Assembly (NCBI GenBank): GCA_019217005.1
Contig: JAHBNG010000089.1
Location: 1-60,637, forward strand
Reading direction: 5' to 3'
From: Chloroflexi bacterium TSY
GTDB taxonomy: Bacteria > Chloroflexota > Anaerolineae > Caldilineales > Caldilineaceae
DNA length: 60,637 nucleotides
The first letter of the stretch is position 1; the number at the start of each line of letters is the position of its first letter. This document shows, in pieces, positions 27,241 to 38,421 of this stretch. The notes below the pieces were generated by a model. It saw only the letters and a program-made list of their open reading frames with translations, was not told where the DNA came from and made no database searches. The position numbers and the translations under genes were made by a program.

Positions 27241-28740
27241 CTTTACTTTCTGGTAAAGGCTTGAGTGACAAAGGGCAAACCGAAAGGGGCGGAAAAAAGA
27301 ATCCACCCTGAAAAAACAGGATAAAATGTAAAAATAGTGCTCGGCTAGTTTAAGCAGCGGCATTGAGGCGGCGATGAGCGAGAACGCCTTTAGGGAAATG
27401 GTGTGAAACCGAGGCCTTTTTCCGAAAGTCAGGGTCGAGTTGGTCAGGAGTTGGAAAAAGAGCACTCGAGAGAACACGGCGCAGCCTGCCGGGAGTGGCT
27501 TGAGGCTCTCGATCCCAGTAGCCAGTCGGTATGGGAGGAAGAGAAGCGGCTAAATGGGAAAGAAGATTGCCAGCAAGCAGCCCCAGTTCAGGTAAGTGGA
27601 AACAAGCCTCATCGGCATGAACAAATTGACGATGTAAGCCAATCATCTGCTTGGAAGCCAAGGGGGGATGTTCAACAGGCCAGCGTTCCAGGTAGACAAG
27701 ATAAATGGTTTCAGGCTGCAAAGTCATAACGGTCGCCAAAACCAAAGGTGTGTTGTAGGCCGGATCCTGAATGACGTAAATCGAGTAGGTACGGTTGGCT
27801 GTATCCACCTTGGTTGTTCTGGGGACGAGATTGTGCCATGCTTGATAGCAAATCAGGCGACCACTATAGAGAAAGCGACCAGACGAGTCCGGAGTTGTAG
27901 CCTCGAGTCGCTTTCCCTTATAGCTGCGAGAGAGCGGACGCACAATATCACCATATTCAGGTGGTCTGCCTTTTTCTTTGCGTTTGGGGAACTCATTGCG
28001 GCGCACTGTGCAGTTAATCGCTTCCCGCAGGACAAATCGGTCTATGCCGCTTTCTAGCATTTCTCTGATTGTAAACCCGGCATCGACCACCGCCACTTCG
28101 TCTGACTCCAGTGATTTCTTCGTCTCTGTCAGCAGCTTTTTCCGAAACTCACTTTCCTTTGTTCCAACCGTGCATCTCATGATTGCCTTGAGCAGTGGCA
28201 CTCGCTTCCCGCCTATCTCCCCCCGAGCTTATCATCACTCCAAAGATGAGCGCGGGCAATGCCCGACGAGCCGTTGAGTTATAGAGTCGGTTCACTTTCC
28301 CTTGCAGCTTCGGTCGCCAGAACCCTGTGATATCTATGCTTTTCACTCGGTACCCTTCTAACTTTTTTGCCTCCCATTCCCCTTTCCACTTCTTCTTGCC
28401 ACGACCCCAGCAGACTTGTGATATCCCATGATCCATATCGAAAGCTCCACCAGCTTCGCCGGAGCTCCTCATCTTCAAACCCGCTTTCTTTCAATGCGCT
28501 ATGGATTGCTCCTCGACTTTTCAGAAACGACCCATTCAGCATTGCCCACATCAGACGCATTACATTTACGTTTGTTCCCATCGGCGTTACTTGCAATACA
28601 TTCATCAGTACTGCTATAGTTATTTCTGGCGCGGTTAGCATTCCTTCCTCCTTTTTGGGTTCTCTACCTTTAGGATGAACTGCTAACCGCTTTTTGTCAC
28701 ATTTCTCACCTCATCTCTTTTCTTTTACCAGAAAGTAAAG
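27241..28740 (-). mobile_element. IS-A copy 3 (no matching target duplication)
   Basis: Complete ends at 27241 and 28740. Flanks are TAGAA (left) and TGCAA (right), which do not match, unlike copies 1 and 2. That suggests a deletion or recombination at this copy. To its right lies the scarred region 28741-31020. Confidence 0.88.
27350..28641 (-). pseudogene. IS-A transposase, copy 3, two frame breaks
   Basis: Frames 28279-28641, 28149-28478 and 27350-28201. Same 5-nt loss as copies 1 and 2 and a six-C run (six G on the coding strand) at the SSGG position. The last 283 residues are one open frame beginning MPLLKAIMRC. Confidence 0.75.
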
Positions 28741-29288
28741 TGCAAATAAATATAGAGTTACGCCCAAGTCCACAGCCAGCGTATAACCGTTGTAAAACCG
28801 CGTCCTTCACGGGGGCACTGGAAAGGCTTGAGCTACCTGACGAGAAACTCATTCAGTCGGTTCTTTAAGCCAATCCGAAAAGTCCTGCCGCATGAAAAAT
28901 TGCGCATGTTTCGCCAGATCCTTCGCCATTTTATCCGTAAACGGGTGTAATGGCGGCCAAACAGTTAACATAAAATTCGTTTTCGACGCAATTTTTCGGA
29001 TTGGTCCCCAACCGAAATGTTCCCACTGGTCCTTATAGACCGTCAAGGTTGGTCGTACCGTCACTCATCGTCATCAAAGCAGCTTGAAGCGAGGTAAAAT
29101 GGCCCGCAGCAAGGTCACTTTGGCAGCCAGGATGCAATCACCTCTATCCTCGGCTTTGGCGACCTGTCTACATCGTGATGCAAGGCCGGGGGCAATCCGG
29201 AGAGATAGGGTGAAATAGATATCGGCTTTGTCATGAGTGCCTATGCCACGGAACGATGGAAGAGGCGCTAGCGCTCTGATGTAGAGGT
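28741..29288. other. Gene-poor scar between IS-A copy 3 and a truncated ATPase gene
   Basis: No gene is firmly supported. Two short minus-strand frames (28849-29064, containing FGWGPIRKIASKTNFMLTVW; 29074-29301, ending LRAILPRFKLL) and a short plus-strand frame ending at 28866 (IELRPSPQPAYNRC…) look like pieces of genes I do not recognise. Mixed directions and abrupt ends fit deletion products. Confidence 0.4.
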
Positions 29289-31020
29289 TCAATTTGGGCA
29301 ATTCGCTACGGGATTGAAGTCCAACCCAGCCTGTATGCGACGCGCCCAGGCCAGTAGACCTTTTCGCTCGCCGTCTTCCAGTCTGTCCTCTGCTCGGGTT
29401 AGGGCCTCTTCGAAAGCGGTTTGCTCACCACGTTGCAGATAAAGCTCGGCCAGCCACAAATCAATTTTCGTTTGTAAATGTGGTGCAGTGAGATCGATCA
29501 CAGCTTGATACGCTTCAGTGAGAGAACTCAGTGCCTTGTCGAGGTCATCCCGTACGCGAGCCACCAGGCCCAAATTGGCCCGAATGTTTGCAGCCTGAAC
29601 CAGATTGCCATACTGTTCTGCCTCTGACAGCCCGCGCTTAAACCACACCTCTGCTTCACCCAATGCTCCTTCGGCCAGAGCGATTTCCCCGCGCGTGCTG
29701 TAGAGATACTGACCTGGCAAAAAGAGCGAATAGTCTTCGGCCAGAGTCAGCCCACGCTCTATGTGCTTGCGGGCTGTGACCAAATCATCGGCCAGTAGGG
29801 CGTGATAGGCCAGATTGTTGTGCCCTAATACTTCATGATTATAATTTCCTATCGCGTGCGCTAGCGCAATGGACTGGTCAAAAGCCTGTAAAGCGCCAGT
29901 CAAGTCGCCACGTTCGGCTAACATTGTGCCCAGAGCAAACTGGCTACGAGCCGCTATTTCAGAGAGATCGTGTTCAGTGGCCAGTTGGGTGGCTTGGGTG
30001 AGATGCGCCTCGGCTTCGGCCAAGGGATGTTTCGTAAGCAGGTTACCCGAGCAAAACATCAGATGCGCCTCTATGATTGCTTCGGGATCAGATTGTATAT
30101 CCGGGTGAAGTAGGGCTTGTTCCGCCCAGTGGATGACTTGGTCCCCCTGACCGGAGGCCATATAGCTACCGGCGAGCGTTACGTAGATTCGTGCTGCCCC
30201 TAACCCATTCCCCTCTGACTCAAATTCAGCCGCGGCCTGATGATAGGCTTCACGTGCGCTGTCCAGATCGCCTTGCGCAAAAAGCGCCCAGCCCAGACCC
30301 ATATTGCGCGTGGGCGTTGGCTCTAGCAGGATCGCCTGGCGATACAGGGCGACAGCTTCCGTAGAAGCACCCAAGTTAGCGGCCTGTTCAGCGGCCTGTT
30401 CGGTATAGTGAGCCGCTTGCGCTGGACGACCGGCTTGCACATAATGAGCGGCTAACCGCCCGGCAATGGGACTTAGGTGACCGGCATGGATACTTTCCAA
30501 CACCTCGGCCGCTCGGCGATGGAGAAAGCTACGACGAGCCACGCTGAGATCGTCACCCATCACTGTAGCGACCAGCGGATGGGCAAATTCATAGCCAGGT
30601 TCGCCTTCGATCAGCATATCTGCTTCTAGTAGCGCATCGAGCGCATTAAGCGTTTCCTCTTCACTGCGTCCACTGATGCGGCGTAATGTCGTGAAATCAA
30701 TCCCCGTCCCCATCACAGCCGCCGCCTGTAACACCTGACGAGCCGCCGCAGGCAAGCGATCGACACGCTCCCGAACCAGTTCAGTTAAGACAGGCGAAGT
30801 GCCAGCAGGTGCGGCGCGATTTAGCTCGATTAGAAAGTAGGGATTGCCTGCACTTTTGGCATGCAGTTGCTCGGCCAGGGTCGCGTTACCACCCAGAGCG
30901 ACAACGAGGTCACTGGACTCTTCAAAGGTCAAATGCGCCAGAGGCAGGCGTCGCACGACTGATTCCCGTTCCCAACTGACGAGCTGATGCATCAACTGCG
31001 CTGATGCATCGCTGGGGCGA
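29289..31020 (-). pseudogene. STAND/AAA ATPase-TPR regulator, 5' end missing
   Basis: About 575 residues remain. The first part (RRLPLAHLTFEESSDLVVALGG…KSAGNPYFLIELNRA…LTELVRERVDRLPAAARQVLQAAAVMG) is the C-terminal half of a STAND ATPase domain. The rest is tandem TPR helices (ARIYVTLAGSYMASG, AEAEAHLTQATQLA, GHNNLAYHALLADDLVTARKHIERGL). The P-loop and any N-terminal DNA-binding domain are absent. The reading frame continues past 31020 only through antisense of the neighbouring beta-lactamase-fold gene. Truncation point about 31010-31050. Confidence 0.75.
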
Positions 31021-32064
31021 TTGCTTGATGGTAACTTACATAAGCTACTTGTGGTGGAGGATGAGGTATACCCCATCACATTGTATGTGAACGCGACCAC
31101 CGGGAGAATTGCCAAAGCATCCACCATGGAGAACCACTATCTGATGCGCGATACACCATTGGAGATTTTCTACAGTGATTGGCAGCCCGCACAAGGAGGG
31201 CTGTTCTACCCAAGTGAGGTCCGCATCGCACTACACGGGGTGACTGTCCACGAAGAGCGGCGGGATTCCGTCCAGGTGAACGTGACGCTAGAGGAGTCTC
31301 TCTTTGCGTTTCCCAAAGGCGCTGCGCCCGTCTATAACGAAGAGTTGGCTCGACGTGGTGCGACAACCAGCCAATTCAACCTGAGCTTCAATTACGGCGT
31401 TTCCTTCTATGGCATTGAGACAACCGTCAATGCCGAAGAGCTGGCACCAGGGGTCCACTTCCTAACGGGTAGCTTCCATCATTCAATTGTCGTCGAACAG
31501 GAAAATGGCCTGGTTGTCCTAGAAGCACCGCTCTACAATGCGCGAAGTGATGCGCTCATCGCTTGGATCGAACGTGAATTCCCGGACAAATCCATAACGC
31601 ATGTCGTTTCTAGTCACTTTCATATCGATCATTCCGGAGGGCTGCGAGCTTTTGTGGCACGGGGTGCGACAGCCGTTGTGAGTGAGAGAACTGCCGACTT
31701 CTTTACAGCGGCGTTGAACGCTCCCTCCACGATTGTTCCCGACGCACTCGAACGAAACCCAGTGGATGTGGCCATTGAAACCGTGCCAACAGACGGTCCT
31801 TTGACAATGCCGGATGCCACGCGGCCCGTTGCAGTCTATCATGTGGAAAATACCCATTCAGAGGACCTGGTCATGATTCACCTGCCCAATGAAGAGATGG
31901 TCATCATCGCTGACCTTTACAGTCCAGGCAATCCACCCCTCCCGATTCTTGCCACCGCGTTCTATGACTCGATACAGATGCATGGTCTTGCCGTTTCCAC
32001 GATTGTTGGCATTCACGGTGGCGCTGGTTCGTTTACCGAGTTGGCAGAGAGTGTCGGTCGTTAA
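31021..32064 (+). pseudogene. Metallo-beta-lactamase-fold hydrolase, 5' end missing
   Basis: About 347 residues remain and the frame is open to the left edge of the junction with no start signal. First comes a beta-rich domain (YPITLYVNATTGRIAKAST, HYLMRDTPLEIFYSDW), then the hydrolase domain with metal ligands SSHFHIDHSGGLRAF, NTHSEDLVMIHLPNEEMVIIADLYSPG and IVGIHGGAG. Full-length relatives usually have a signal peptide, absent here. It is probably not translated. Confidence 0.75.
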
Positions 32065-32132
32065 GGATGCGTTTGGCATGAAACATTACTTGATAACTAT
32101 CTCCCTGCTTTGTAACTTTTACAAGAATCCTC

Positions 32133-32186
32133 TTGACAATCAATTCAAAATCGATTATTATTGTATAGACAATAATTGTCCATACA
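32133..32186 (+). promoter_or_regulatory. MarR gene promoter with palindromic operator
   Basis: TTGACA at 32133-32138, a 17-nt spacer and TATTAT at 32156-32161 make a near-consensus sigma-70 promoter. Directly after it is TGTATAGACAAT (32162-32173), one base, then ATTGTCCATACA (32175-32186): an inverted repeat with one mismatch. A repressor bound here would cover the transcription start. A second copy precedes the NmrA-type gene. Confidence 0.75.
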
Positions 32187-32211
32187 TCAATCAAGAGGGA
32201 TAATCGCAGCA

Positions 32212-32661
32212 GTGAAACTTGAAGATGAACTAAAAGTGGAGTTTTCGTCACCCTTCGTCAAGGCTGAACTCAATATTATTTTCACCGCTGCGTGGATGGT
32301 TGAACAGTTTAACGCCTTCCTAAAACCTTTTGGTTTAACAGAAAAGCAGTTTAATGTATTGCGCATCCTAAGCGGACAAAAAGGAAAGCCCATGAATTTG
32401 TTCCTCATCCAGGAAAGGATGATGCACAAAAACTCAAACGTTACCAGACTGGTGGAAAAGCTGAGGCTAAAAGGTCTGGTTGAAAGAGTTCCCTGCGAAG
32501 AGAACCGGCGGAAGGTGGAGATCACCATTACGAAAGCAGGTCTTCAATTGCTCGAACAGATTGATGCAGAATTCAGAAAGCAAGACAGAGGCATTCACAA
32601 TAAGATTTCTAAGAATGAAGCGGATATCATTGCTGAGGCTTTGGATAAAATAAGGAGTTAA
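32212..32661 (+). CDS. MarR-family transcriptional regulator
   Basis: About 149 residues from GTG 32212; AGAGGGA lies 12 nt upstream, so the start is uncertain. The winged helix is LTEKQFNVLRILSGQKGKPMNLFLIQERMMHKNSNVTRLVEKLRLKGLVERVPCEENRRKVEITITKAGLQLL, the normal MarR arrangement. It lies downstream of its own operator and 113 nt upstream of the NmrA-type gene, whose leader has a second operator. It is probably an autorepressor that responds to a small redox-active or phenolic ligand. Confidence 0.88.
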   Translation: MKLEDELKVEFSSPFVKAELNIIFTAAWMVEQFNAFLKPFGLTEKQFNVLRILSGQKGKPMNLFLIQERMMHKNSNVTRLVEKLRLKGLVERVPCEENRRKVEITITKAGLQLLEQIDAEFRKQDRGIHNKISKNEADIIAEALDKIRS

Positions 32662-32679
32662 AATTTTTAGACCAACAGT

Positions 32680-32704
32680 TGTATAGACAATAGTTGTCGT
32701 TACA
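32680..32704 (+). promoter_or_regulatory. Second MarR-type operator, before the NmrA-type gene
   Basis: TGTATAGACAAT (32680-32691), one base, then GTTGTCGTTACA (32693-32704). The left half is identical to the operator at 32162; the right half has three mismatches to a perfect palindrome. It is 70 nt upstream of the next ATG. Confidence 0.65.
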
Positions 32705-32773
32705 TAAGTAAGCGGAAATCTGTCATTCTAACGTGAACACAATGCATAATTTAGAAACAAGGAGAAATAAGTC

Positions 32774-33648
32774 ATGTCACCATCGAAGTTAGTCTTAGTC
32801 ACTGGCGCGACCGGGAATCAAGGTGGTTCGGCCGTTCGAGCCTTATTGGCCACTGGGCATCGCGTTCGCGGTCTGACGCGTAACGCTTCATCGCCCGCAG
32901 CGGAAGGACTGAGCAAGCAAGGCGTTGAAATTGCCGTTGGTGATTTTACCGATCAAGATTCCCTGGTCAAAGCCGCGGTGTAGACGCTATTTTTACGATG
33001 ACCACACCGTTTGAACAGGGTGTTGAGATAGAAGTTGCCCAGGGCATTGCCATCACTGATGCTGCAAAAACCGCAGGCGTTGGACATCTTGTCTACAGTT
33101 CGGTCGGCAGCGCAGACCGCTCAACGGGGGTTCCTCATTTTGACAGCAAGTATGAGGTGGAAAAACACATTGTTTCATCCGATGTGCCGTACACCATCAT
33201 TGCGCCAGCCTACTTCATGGATAACTTGATGCTGCCGTGGACATTGCCAGGTCTGCGTGAGGGAAAACTCGCACAGGCGATGCCAGGGTCACGACTATTG
33301 CAACAAATTTCTGTGAAGGATATCGGTGCATTTGCTGCTGCTGTGATTGACCGTGGGGAGACCGTTTTGGGTCAACGCTTTGATATCGCCGGTGATGAAC
33401 TCACGGGGAGCGAAGTTGCGGCGACCTTATCCAGGGTCACGGGCCGAGAAATCACCTATGAAGGCTTCCCCCCAGATGCTTTACGCGCCCAAAGCGAGGA
33501 TTTGGCATTAATGTATGAGTGGTTTGACACCACAGGCTATGCGGCTGATATTCAAGGCCTGCGGCGCGATTTTCCCGAAGTAGTGTGGCAAGATTTTGTA
33601 ACCTGGGTGCAGGAGCAAGATTGGAGCGTTCTTGATAGCTCTGACTAG
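32774..33648 (+). pseudogene. NmrA-like NAD(P)-binding protein, one frameshift
   Basis: The 5' frame (32774-32983) has the Rossmann motif VTGATGNQGGSAVRALLATGHRVRGLTR. It stops after LVKAAV. The next frame (32998-33648) continues naturally with TTPFEQGVEIEVAQGIAITDAAKTAGVGHLVYSSVGSADRSTGVPHFDSKYEVEKHI. Adding one G near 32979-32982 would give AAGVDAIFTMTTPFE, the usual sequence. Otherwise the gene is complete (about 290 residues). Either a real mutation or a homopolymer read error. Members are NAD(P)H-quinone reductase-like or redox sensors. Confidence 0.8.
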
Positions 33649-33700
33649 ATGCGAGACCAAACACCATTGAGGAACGGCAACTAAATAGCTTCCTCAGATT

Positions 33701-33757
33701 GGAGTCCAGAGATTAGAGATTGGAGATTATCGGTCTAATCTCTAATCTCCAGGCTCC
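33701..33757. repeat. Hairpin of degenerate GGAGATTAGAGATT words
   Basis: Left arm 33701-33721 (GGAGTCCAGAGATTAGAGATT) pairs with 33737-33757 with few mismatches. Each arm is built from near-repeats of GAGATTA. It lies between the NmrA-type and MFS genes. Similar hairpins with different words are at 40422-40496 and 41711-41770. Confidence 0.65.
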
Positions 33758-33809
33758 AGAGATTCAATTAGGGACGTTATTTAATTCGCAATCCTTAGAG
33801 AGGAACCCT

Positions 33810-34982
33810 ATGTTAGGCATCGATCAGACCCATCTACGCAATTTAACAATTCTGTTAGGCAGTACCACCACGGTGCTTGCCGCAACAATCATTGCGCCCG
33901 CTTTGCCAGAAATGGCGTCGGTCTTTCAAGCGGTACCCAATGCTGATTTTTTGGTTCGGCTTACCTTGACGATGCCGACCCTCTTTATTGCCATTGGCGC
34001 GCCATTTGTCGGCATTCTGCTGGATCGGTTGGGACGCAAGCCCGTTCTGATTGCAGCTTTGATCTTATACGGTCTGGCTGGGACGGCCGGCTTTTTTCTG
34101 AACTCACTAACGGCTATTTTAGTAAGTCGTGCGCTGCTGGGGTTGGCTGTAGCCGGTATCATGAGCGGCTTTACGACCCTAATTATTGACTATTTTAGTG
34201 GACCTAAGCTCGACAAATTTATGGGCTATCAAGCCGCGTTTATCGGGCTAGGCGGAATGGTTTTTCTATTGATCGCCGGCTTTCTGGCCGATATCGGCTG
34301 GCGTTTTCCCTTTCTGGTTCTACCTGGGGTGCTATTGACCATTACCGAACCACAAGCTCAAACGGACAGCGTTCAAGAGGGTCGATCGATTGAAAAAAGC
34401 GTATTCCCGATAAAAGCTCTTGCCCCGATTTATATCGCCTCATTTCTTGGCGTGGGGATTTTCTTCCTCTTCCCAGTCCAACTCCCGTTTTATTTAATCA
34501 CCGAGAGTGGCGTTAGCAGTAGCCAGGTTGGCCTAGCCTTATCCTTACAAACCCTGGCGTCGGTCATCAGCGCGCTGTTATACCAGCGGTTGAAAACCCG
34601 CCTATCATTTGCTGCTATTTTTGCGCTGATCTTTCTGGCCTTCAGCATCAACCATTTCATGGTGTCGTTCACTAGCAATTATGGCGCGGTCATTGTTGCC
34701 TTATTGATTGGTGGCTTAGGGATTGGCTTATTCCCCCCAAACGCCAACATCTGGCTGGCCTCGGTGACACCGCCTGCCCTGAGAGGGCGAGCGGTGGGAG
34801 GGATGAGCAGTGCATTTAATCTGGGGGCATTCTTTTCTCCTATCCTCGCTCAGCCACTCATTCAACTGGTTGGTAGTGCTGGAATGTTTGGCGTAGCAGG
34901 ATCCGTTTCATTGTTAATCGTTGTGGTATTTATCGGGATAGCCATGAGGTCGGCGGCTGAACCCGCTGCACAAAATGCTTGA
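33810..34982 (+). CDS. MFS transporter
   Basis: 390 residues from ATG 33810 with AGAGAGGA upstream; the frame is open earlier through the hairpin but without a start signal. About 12 membrane helices. The MFS loop 2-3 motif is GILLDRLGRKPVLIAALILYG. APALPEMASVFQAVPNADFLVRLTLTMPTLFIAIGAPF is the typical opening of drug-efflux (DHA1-like) members. The cytoplasmic loop after helix 6 (EPQAQTDSVQEGRS) is shorter than usual. Substrate unknown. Confidence 0.88.
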   Translation: MLGIDQTHLRNLTILLGSTTTVLAATIIAPALPEMASVFQAVPNADFLVRLTLTMPTLFIAIGAPFVGILLDRLGRKPVLIAALILYGLAGTAGFFLNSLTAILVSRALLGLAVAGIMSGFTTLIIDYFSGPKLDKFMGYQAAFIGLGGMVFLLIAGFLADIGWRFPFLVLPGVLLTITEPQAQTDSVQEGRSIEKSVFPIKALAPIYIASFLGVGIFFLFPVQLPFYLITESGVSSSQVGLALSLQTLASVISALLYQRLKTRLSFAAIFALIFLAFSINHFMVSFTSNYGAVIVALLIGGLGIGLFPPNANIWLASVTPPALRGRAVGGMSSAFNLGAFFSPILAQPLIQLVGSAGMFGVAGSVSLLIVVVFIGIAMRSAAEPAAQNA

Positions 34983-35197
34983 TTTTTGATTCAGACAGTA
35001 AGTGCTGATCGAAAAAATTCTGCGACGAACCATTCTCACCCGAGAAGCTGGTCGGATGCCCAACCACTTTTCGGATAGATTCTAAGGCTCAAATTGGGAC
35101 ACCGCGATTAAGAAGTATCGCCAGTCAAATACAATAAGAGCAGCGATCAGGCTGAAATGCCTGAAAGAACATCAATCAATATAGGAGCATAATCATT

Positions 35198-35758
35198 ATG
35201 GCTAAACAAAAATGGACGTTTGAACCTGGTCATACTGCTGCCGAGTTTAGTGCCCGTCATATGATGGTCAGCAATGTTCGAGGGCATTTCAAGAATGTGG
35301 AAGGCACGGTGGAAATCGATCCTGACAATCCAACAGATATTGCAGTCGAGGTGACCATCCGGGCCAAAGAAATCTGGAGTGGCGAGCCTGATCGAGATGA
35401 GCACTTGCGCAGTGCCGATTTTCTTGATGCGGACAACTATCCTGAAATCACCTTCAAAGGGGATCGGGTCAAGCTCATCAGCGAGAATGAGTTCCTGTTG
35501 ACCGGCGATCTCACGATTCGGGGCGTGACCCATGAAGTCACTTTGGATACCCACTACCTGGGTCAATGGGATACTCCCTTTTGGGAAGATGGAATGGACA
35601 AAGGGCCGCTAAAACGAGCCGGATTCATTGCAAAGACGAGGATCAACCGTCATGATTTTGGGGTTAGCTGGAACGATGTGCTAGATAAAGGTGGGGTTGT
35701 TGTAAGTGATCAGGTCGACATAACGATTGATGTTGAAGCGCTGCTGGATCAAGATTAG
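35198..35758 (+). CDS. YceI-family protein
   Basis: 186 residues forming a lipocalin-like beta barrel that binds isoprenoid-type lipids in characterised members. Signature: WTFEPGHTAAEFSARHMMVSNVRGHFKNVEGTVEIDPDNP, SAdFLDADNYPEITFKGDRV, LTGDLTIRGVTHEVTLD, RAGFIAKTRINRHDFGVSWN. No signal peptide, so this version is cytoplasmic, unlike E. coli YceI. AGGAG is placed before ATG. Confidence 0.92.
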   Translation: MAKQKWTFEPGHTAAEFSARHMMVSNVRGHFKNVEGTVEIDPDNPTDIAVEVTIRAKEIWSGEPDRDEHLRSADFLDADNYPEITFKGDRVKLISENEFLLTGDLTIRGVTHEVTLDTHYLGQWDTPFWEDGMDKGPLKRAGFIAKTRINRHDFGVSWNDVLDKGGVVVSDQVDITIDVEALLDQD

Positions 35759-35932
35759 AATTTGCATCTACCGCTCACAATCAGCATTGCCGCGGTTGGT
35801 GCAGCCATACTCTAATTTTGTAGGTATCTTGTTAAACAAGGCAAGACCTTGAACCGCTGCCTATTTTAGCCTATAATCAGGGTCAAACGCTCAGTCAGCA
35901 AGATGTCTCATCTTAGATTATAGGAACGCCCA

Positions 35933-37830
35933 ATGTCCACCCCAATCTTGCAAACGAAACTCTACATTCCGTCACTACGTCCGCAACGAGTCCCTCGTCT
36001 CCACTTGATTGAACGACTTCAGGACGGGCTGAGCCGCAAACTGATTCTTATTTCAGCACCCGCGGGATTTGGCAAAACGACATTGGTCTGTGACTGTTTG
36101 GCACGAATTGACCGGACTGCGGTTTGGCTCTCTTTGGATGAGGGCGACAATGACCTGACGCGTTTTCTAACCTATGTCATTGCTGCCTTCCAACAATGCG
36201 ATCCTGCAATTGGCCAAATGGTGCAAAGCATGCTGCAGTCTCCTCAGCCACCCCCTTCTGAGGAACTGATCACCATCCTTATCAATGACCTATCAACTTC
36301 CTCAAACAGAATTGTGTTGGTTCTTGACGATTATCACCTGATTAAGGCCCAACCGATTCACCAAGCACTCGGCTTTTTGCTTGAACATCTCCCCCCAGCT
36401 CTGTATTACGATCACAACGCGAGCCGATCCACTATTGCCCCTTTCGCGCTTGCGCGTACGCGGGCAGCTAACAGAAATCAGGGCGGCAGACTTACGTCTC
36501 ACGCAAGCAGAGACGGCCATTTTCCTCAATGACTTGATGCAGCTGAACCTTATACCGGACGACATTGCCCTTCTGGAAGCCCGCACAGAAGGCTGGGTGG
36601 CTGGACTGCAGTTGGCTGCGCTCTCTTTGGAAAAGCTGGAAACGGATGCCAAACAGTCGTTTGTCGCCATGCTGTCCGGCGACGACCGCTATATTCTCGA
36701 TTACCTGCTGGATGAAGTTTTGGATCAACAATCGGTCCATGTTCAGGACTTCTTGTTGAAAACGGCCGTCTTAGATCGTTTGTCTGCGCCATTATGTGAT
36801 TGCTTACTGGAGACCGACCATCCCCACGCACAAAGAACCTTGGAAGAGCTGGAACGTGCCAATCTCTTTCTCGTTTCGCTCGATAACAAGCTTGGATGAA
36901 GCGGTTGCCTATCTACAAAAGGGGATTGAACTCAGCCAGGATGAGAGCATTGGCAACTTACTAATGTTGCGGTCTCTACTGGCAGTACTTCAAGGGAGCC
37001 AGGGAAATGAAGAAGGTGCCTTGGCAGAATTAGCCGAAATCCACCAGCTTTCACAAAGAATGAAAATGTCCCGAATTATGGAGCAAATTGAAGATATTCG
37101 TGCGTACATTCATTTACAGAGAGGAGAGATGGCGGCCATTGACCAATGGATCACCGCTGCCAATATTCATGCCGACGATACCCCAATCCATTTCAGTGAA
37201 CAGCGCTACTTGCTTTTTGCCTATGTATTGATTCAACAAAAGCGTTGGGAGGAAGCCGAAAAACTGCTGGCCACGCTCAGTCAATTGGCGCAAGATGGCG
37301 GACGCACGGGGCGGCTAATCTATACCATGATTTTTTCTGCGCTGGCGTATCAGTTACAAAATAAGACAAATGAGGCAACGCTGGCTTTGCGACGAGCCCT
37401 TTCTCTGGCAGAACCGGCTGGATATGTTCGCATCTTTCTCAATGCTGGGCACCCCATTGCCATGCTGTTAAGTAGGTTAGAGCCAGCAGATATCAAACAG
37501 CAAGCCTATATTCAAATGTTACTGGAAGCATTTCAGGATTGTGGTATAACGGATCCCACAGTTCATAATTCTTCGACTAAGCCTGTCTTGAGCATTTCGA
37601 AAGACTCGGGACGGGTTCCACAATCCGCGTTTATAGAGCCTTTAAGAGACCGCGAGCTGGAATTGCTGCGCTTGGTCGCCAATGGCAGTTCCAATCAGGA
37701 AATTGCCAATGAACTCATCATCGCAGTCGGGACAGTCAAAAAACACCTCAACAACATCTTTGGCAAGCTGCAAGTCTCCAGTCGTACCCAAGCCACCGCC
37801 CGAGCACGTGAATTAGACATTCTCTCGTAA
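35933..37830 (+). pseudogene. MalT-type LuxR regulator, frameshift and central deletion
   Basis: The 5' frame (35933-36532) has PILQTKLYIPSLRPQRV, Walker A SAPAGFGKTTLV and Walker B IVLVLDDYHLI. At a C-run near 36390 the frame shifts; 36381-36899 continues CITITTRADPLLPLSRLRVRGQLTEIRAADLR. Near 36886 [15 protein letters not shown] jumps to [16 protein letters not shown] in a third frame, skipping the part that in the paralogue at 47685-44716 starts WYRYHHLFADVL; several hundred residues are lost. The C-terminal LuxR helix-turn-helix ([36 protein letters not shown]) is intact. Not functional as a whole. Confidence 0.85.
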
Positions 37831-37935
37831 TGCATCTATAGCCACACATAAGCTCATTCAGGAGTTCTTGAAAGAGATGATGATACCGAAACCACTGGCA
37901 TTCGTTATCTAGCGGAGCGAAGAAAAAGTGGCTCT

Positions 37936-38412
37936 CTAGGAATTCAGGGGGTTGACAAACGCAGAAAAGGTTAGCGCCGGTTCAGTGGCGCAGCCGTATC
38001 GAAACCCAAGCGGGTCTACCCCCTGAGATACGGTTGAGCCGAAAAAGTTATTCGACTCTAGTTCGAGTAACCGTTGATAGCTATTCCTCTGTCCAGTCAC
38101 GATATCGCAGAGCGGAGGAGAGAGCTTTTCCAAAATTGATGTCTGTAAAAGGAAAAAGCGGATGTGGCGATTCGTCGCTTGCCAATTGAGACTGAACGAA
38201 CCGAGCCATGTCCCCCGCGGAAGTGGCGAACCCGGTGGCTCCTTATTGCCGCGGTTTTGCGTCTTAACAATTTCTACCGCCGCATCCATGAGCAGGCGTG
38301 CGTTTCCTGCCGGCGCTATACTCCACCAACCATTGACAGCACCAAATCCCTCACAGACTGCCCAAAGCACTATAGCCACAGCGGCTACTACAATCGTTTT
38401 TAAATAAGACAT
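37936..38412 (-). pseudogene. Hybrid ORF: small membrane-anchored segment joined to a MalT-type fragment
   Basis: The first third (MSYLKTIVVAAVAIVLWAVCEGFG…) has one hydrophobic helix and is not recognised. From about residue 85 it reads FFLLQTSILEKLSPPLCDIVTGQRNSYQRLLELESNNFF, clearly a piece of a MalT-type LuxR protein (compare FLLHTAILDRLSGPLCNAVTGRE in the paralogue). The tail matches nothing. It is a chimera of fragments, not a normal gene. Confidence 0.6.
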
Positions 38413-38421
38413 AGGGTGCCA

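Noticed and set aside
31021..31127. Apparent N-terminal extension of the STAND/TPR protein beyond 31020
   Set aside because: It is antisense to the beta-lactamase-fold coding sequence and has no family similarity; the frame is open by chance across the junction.
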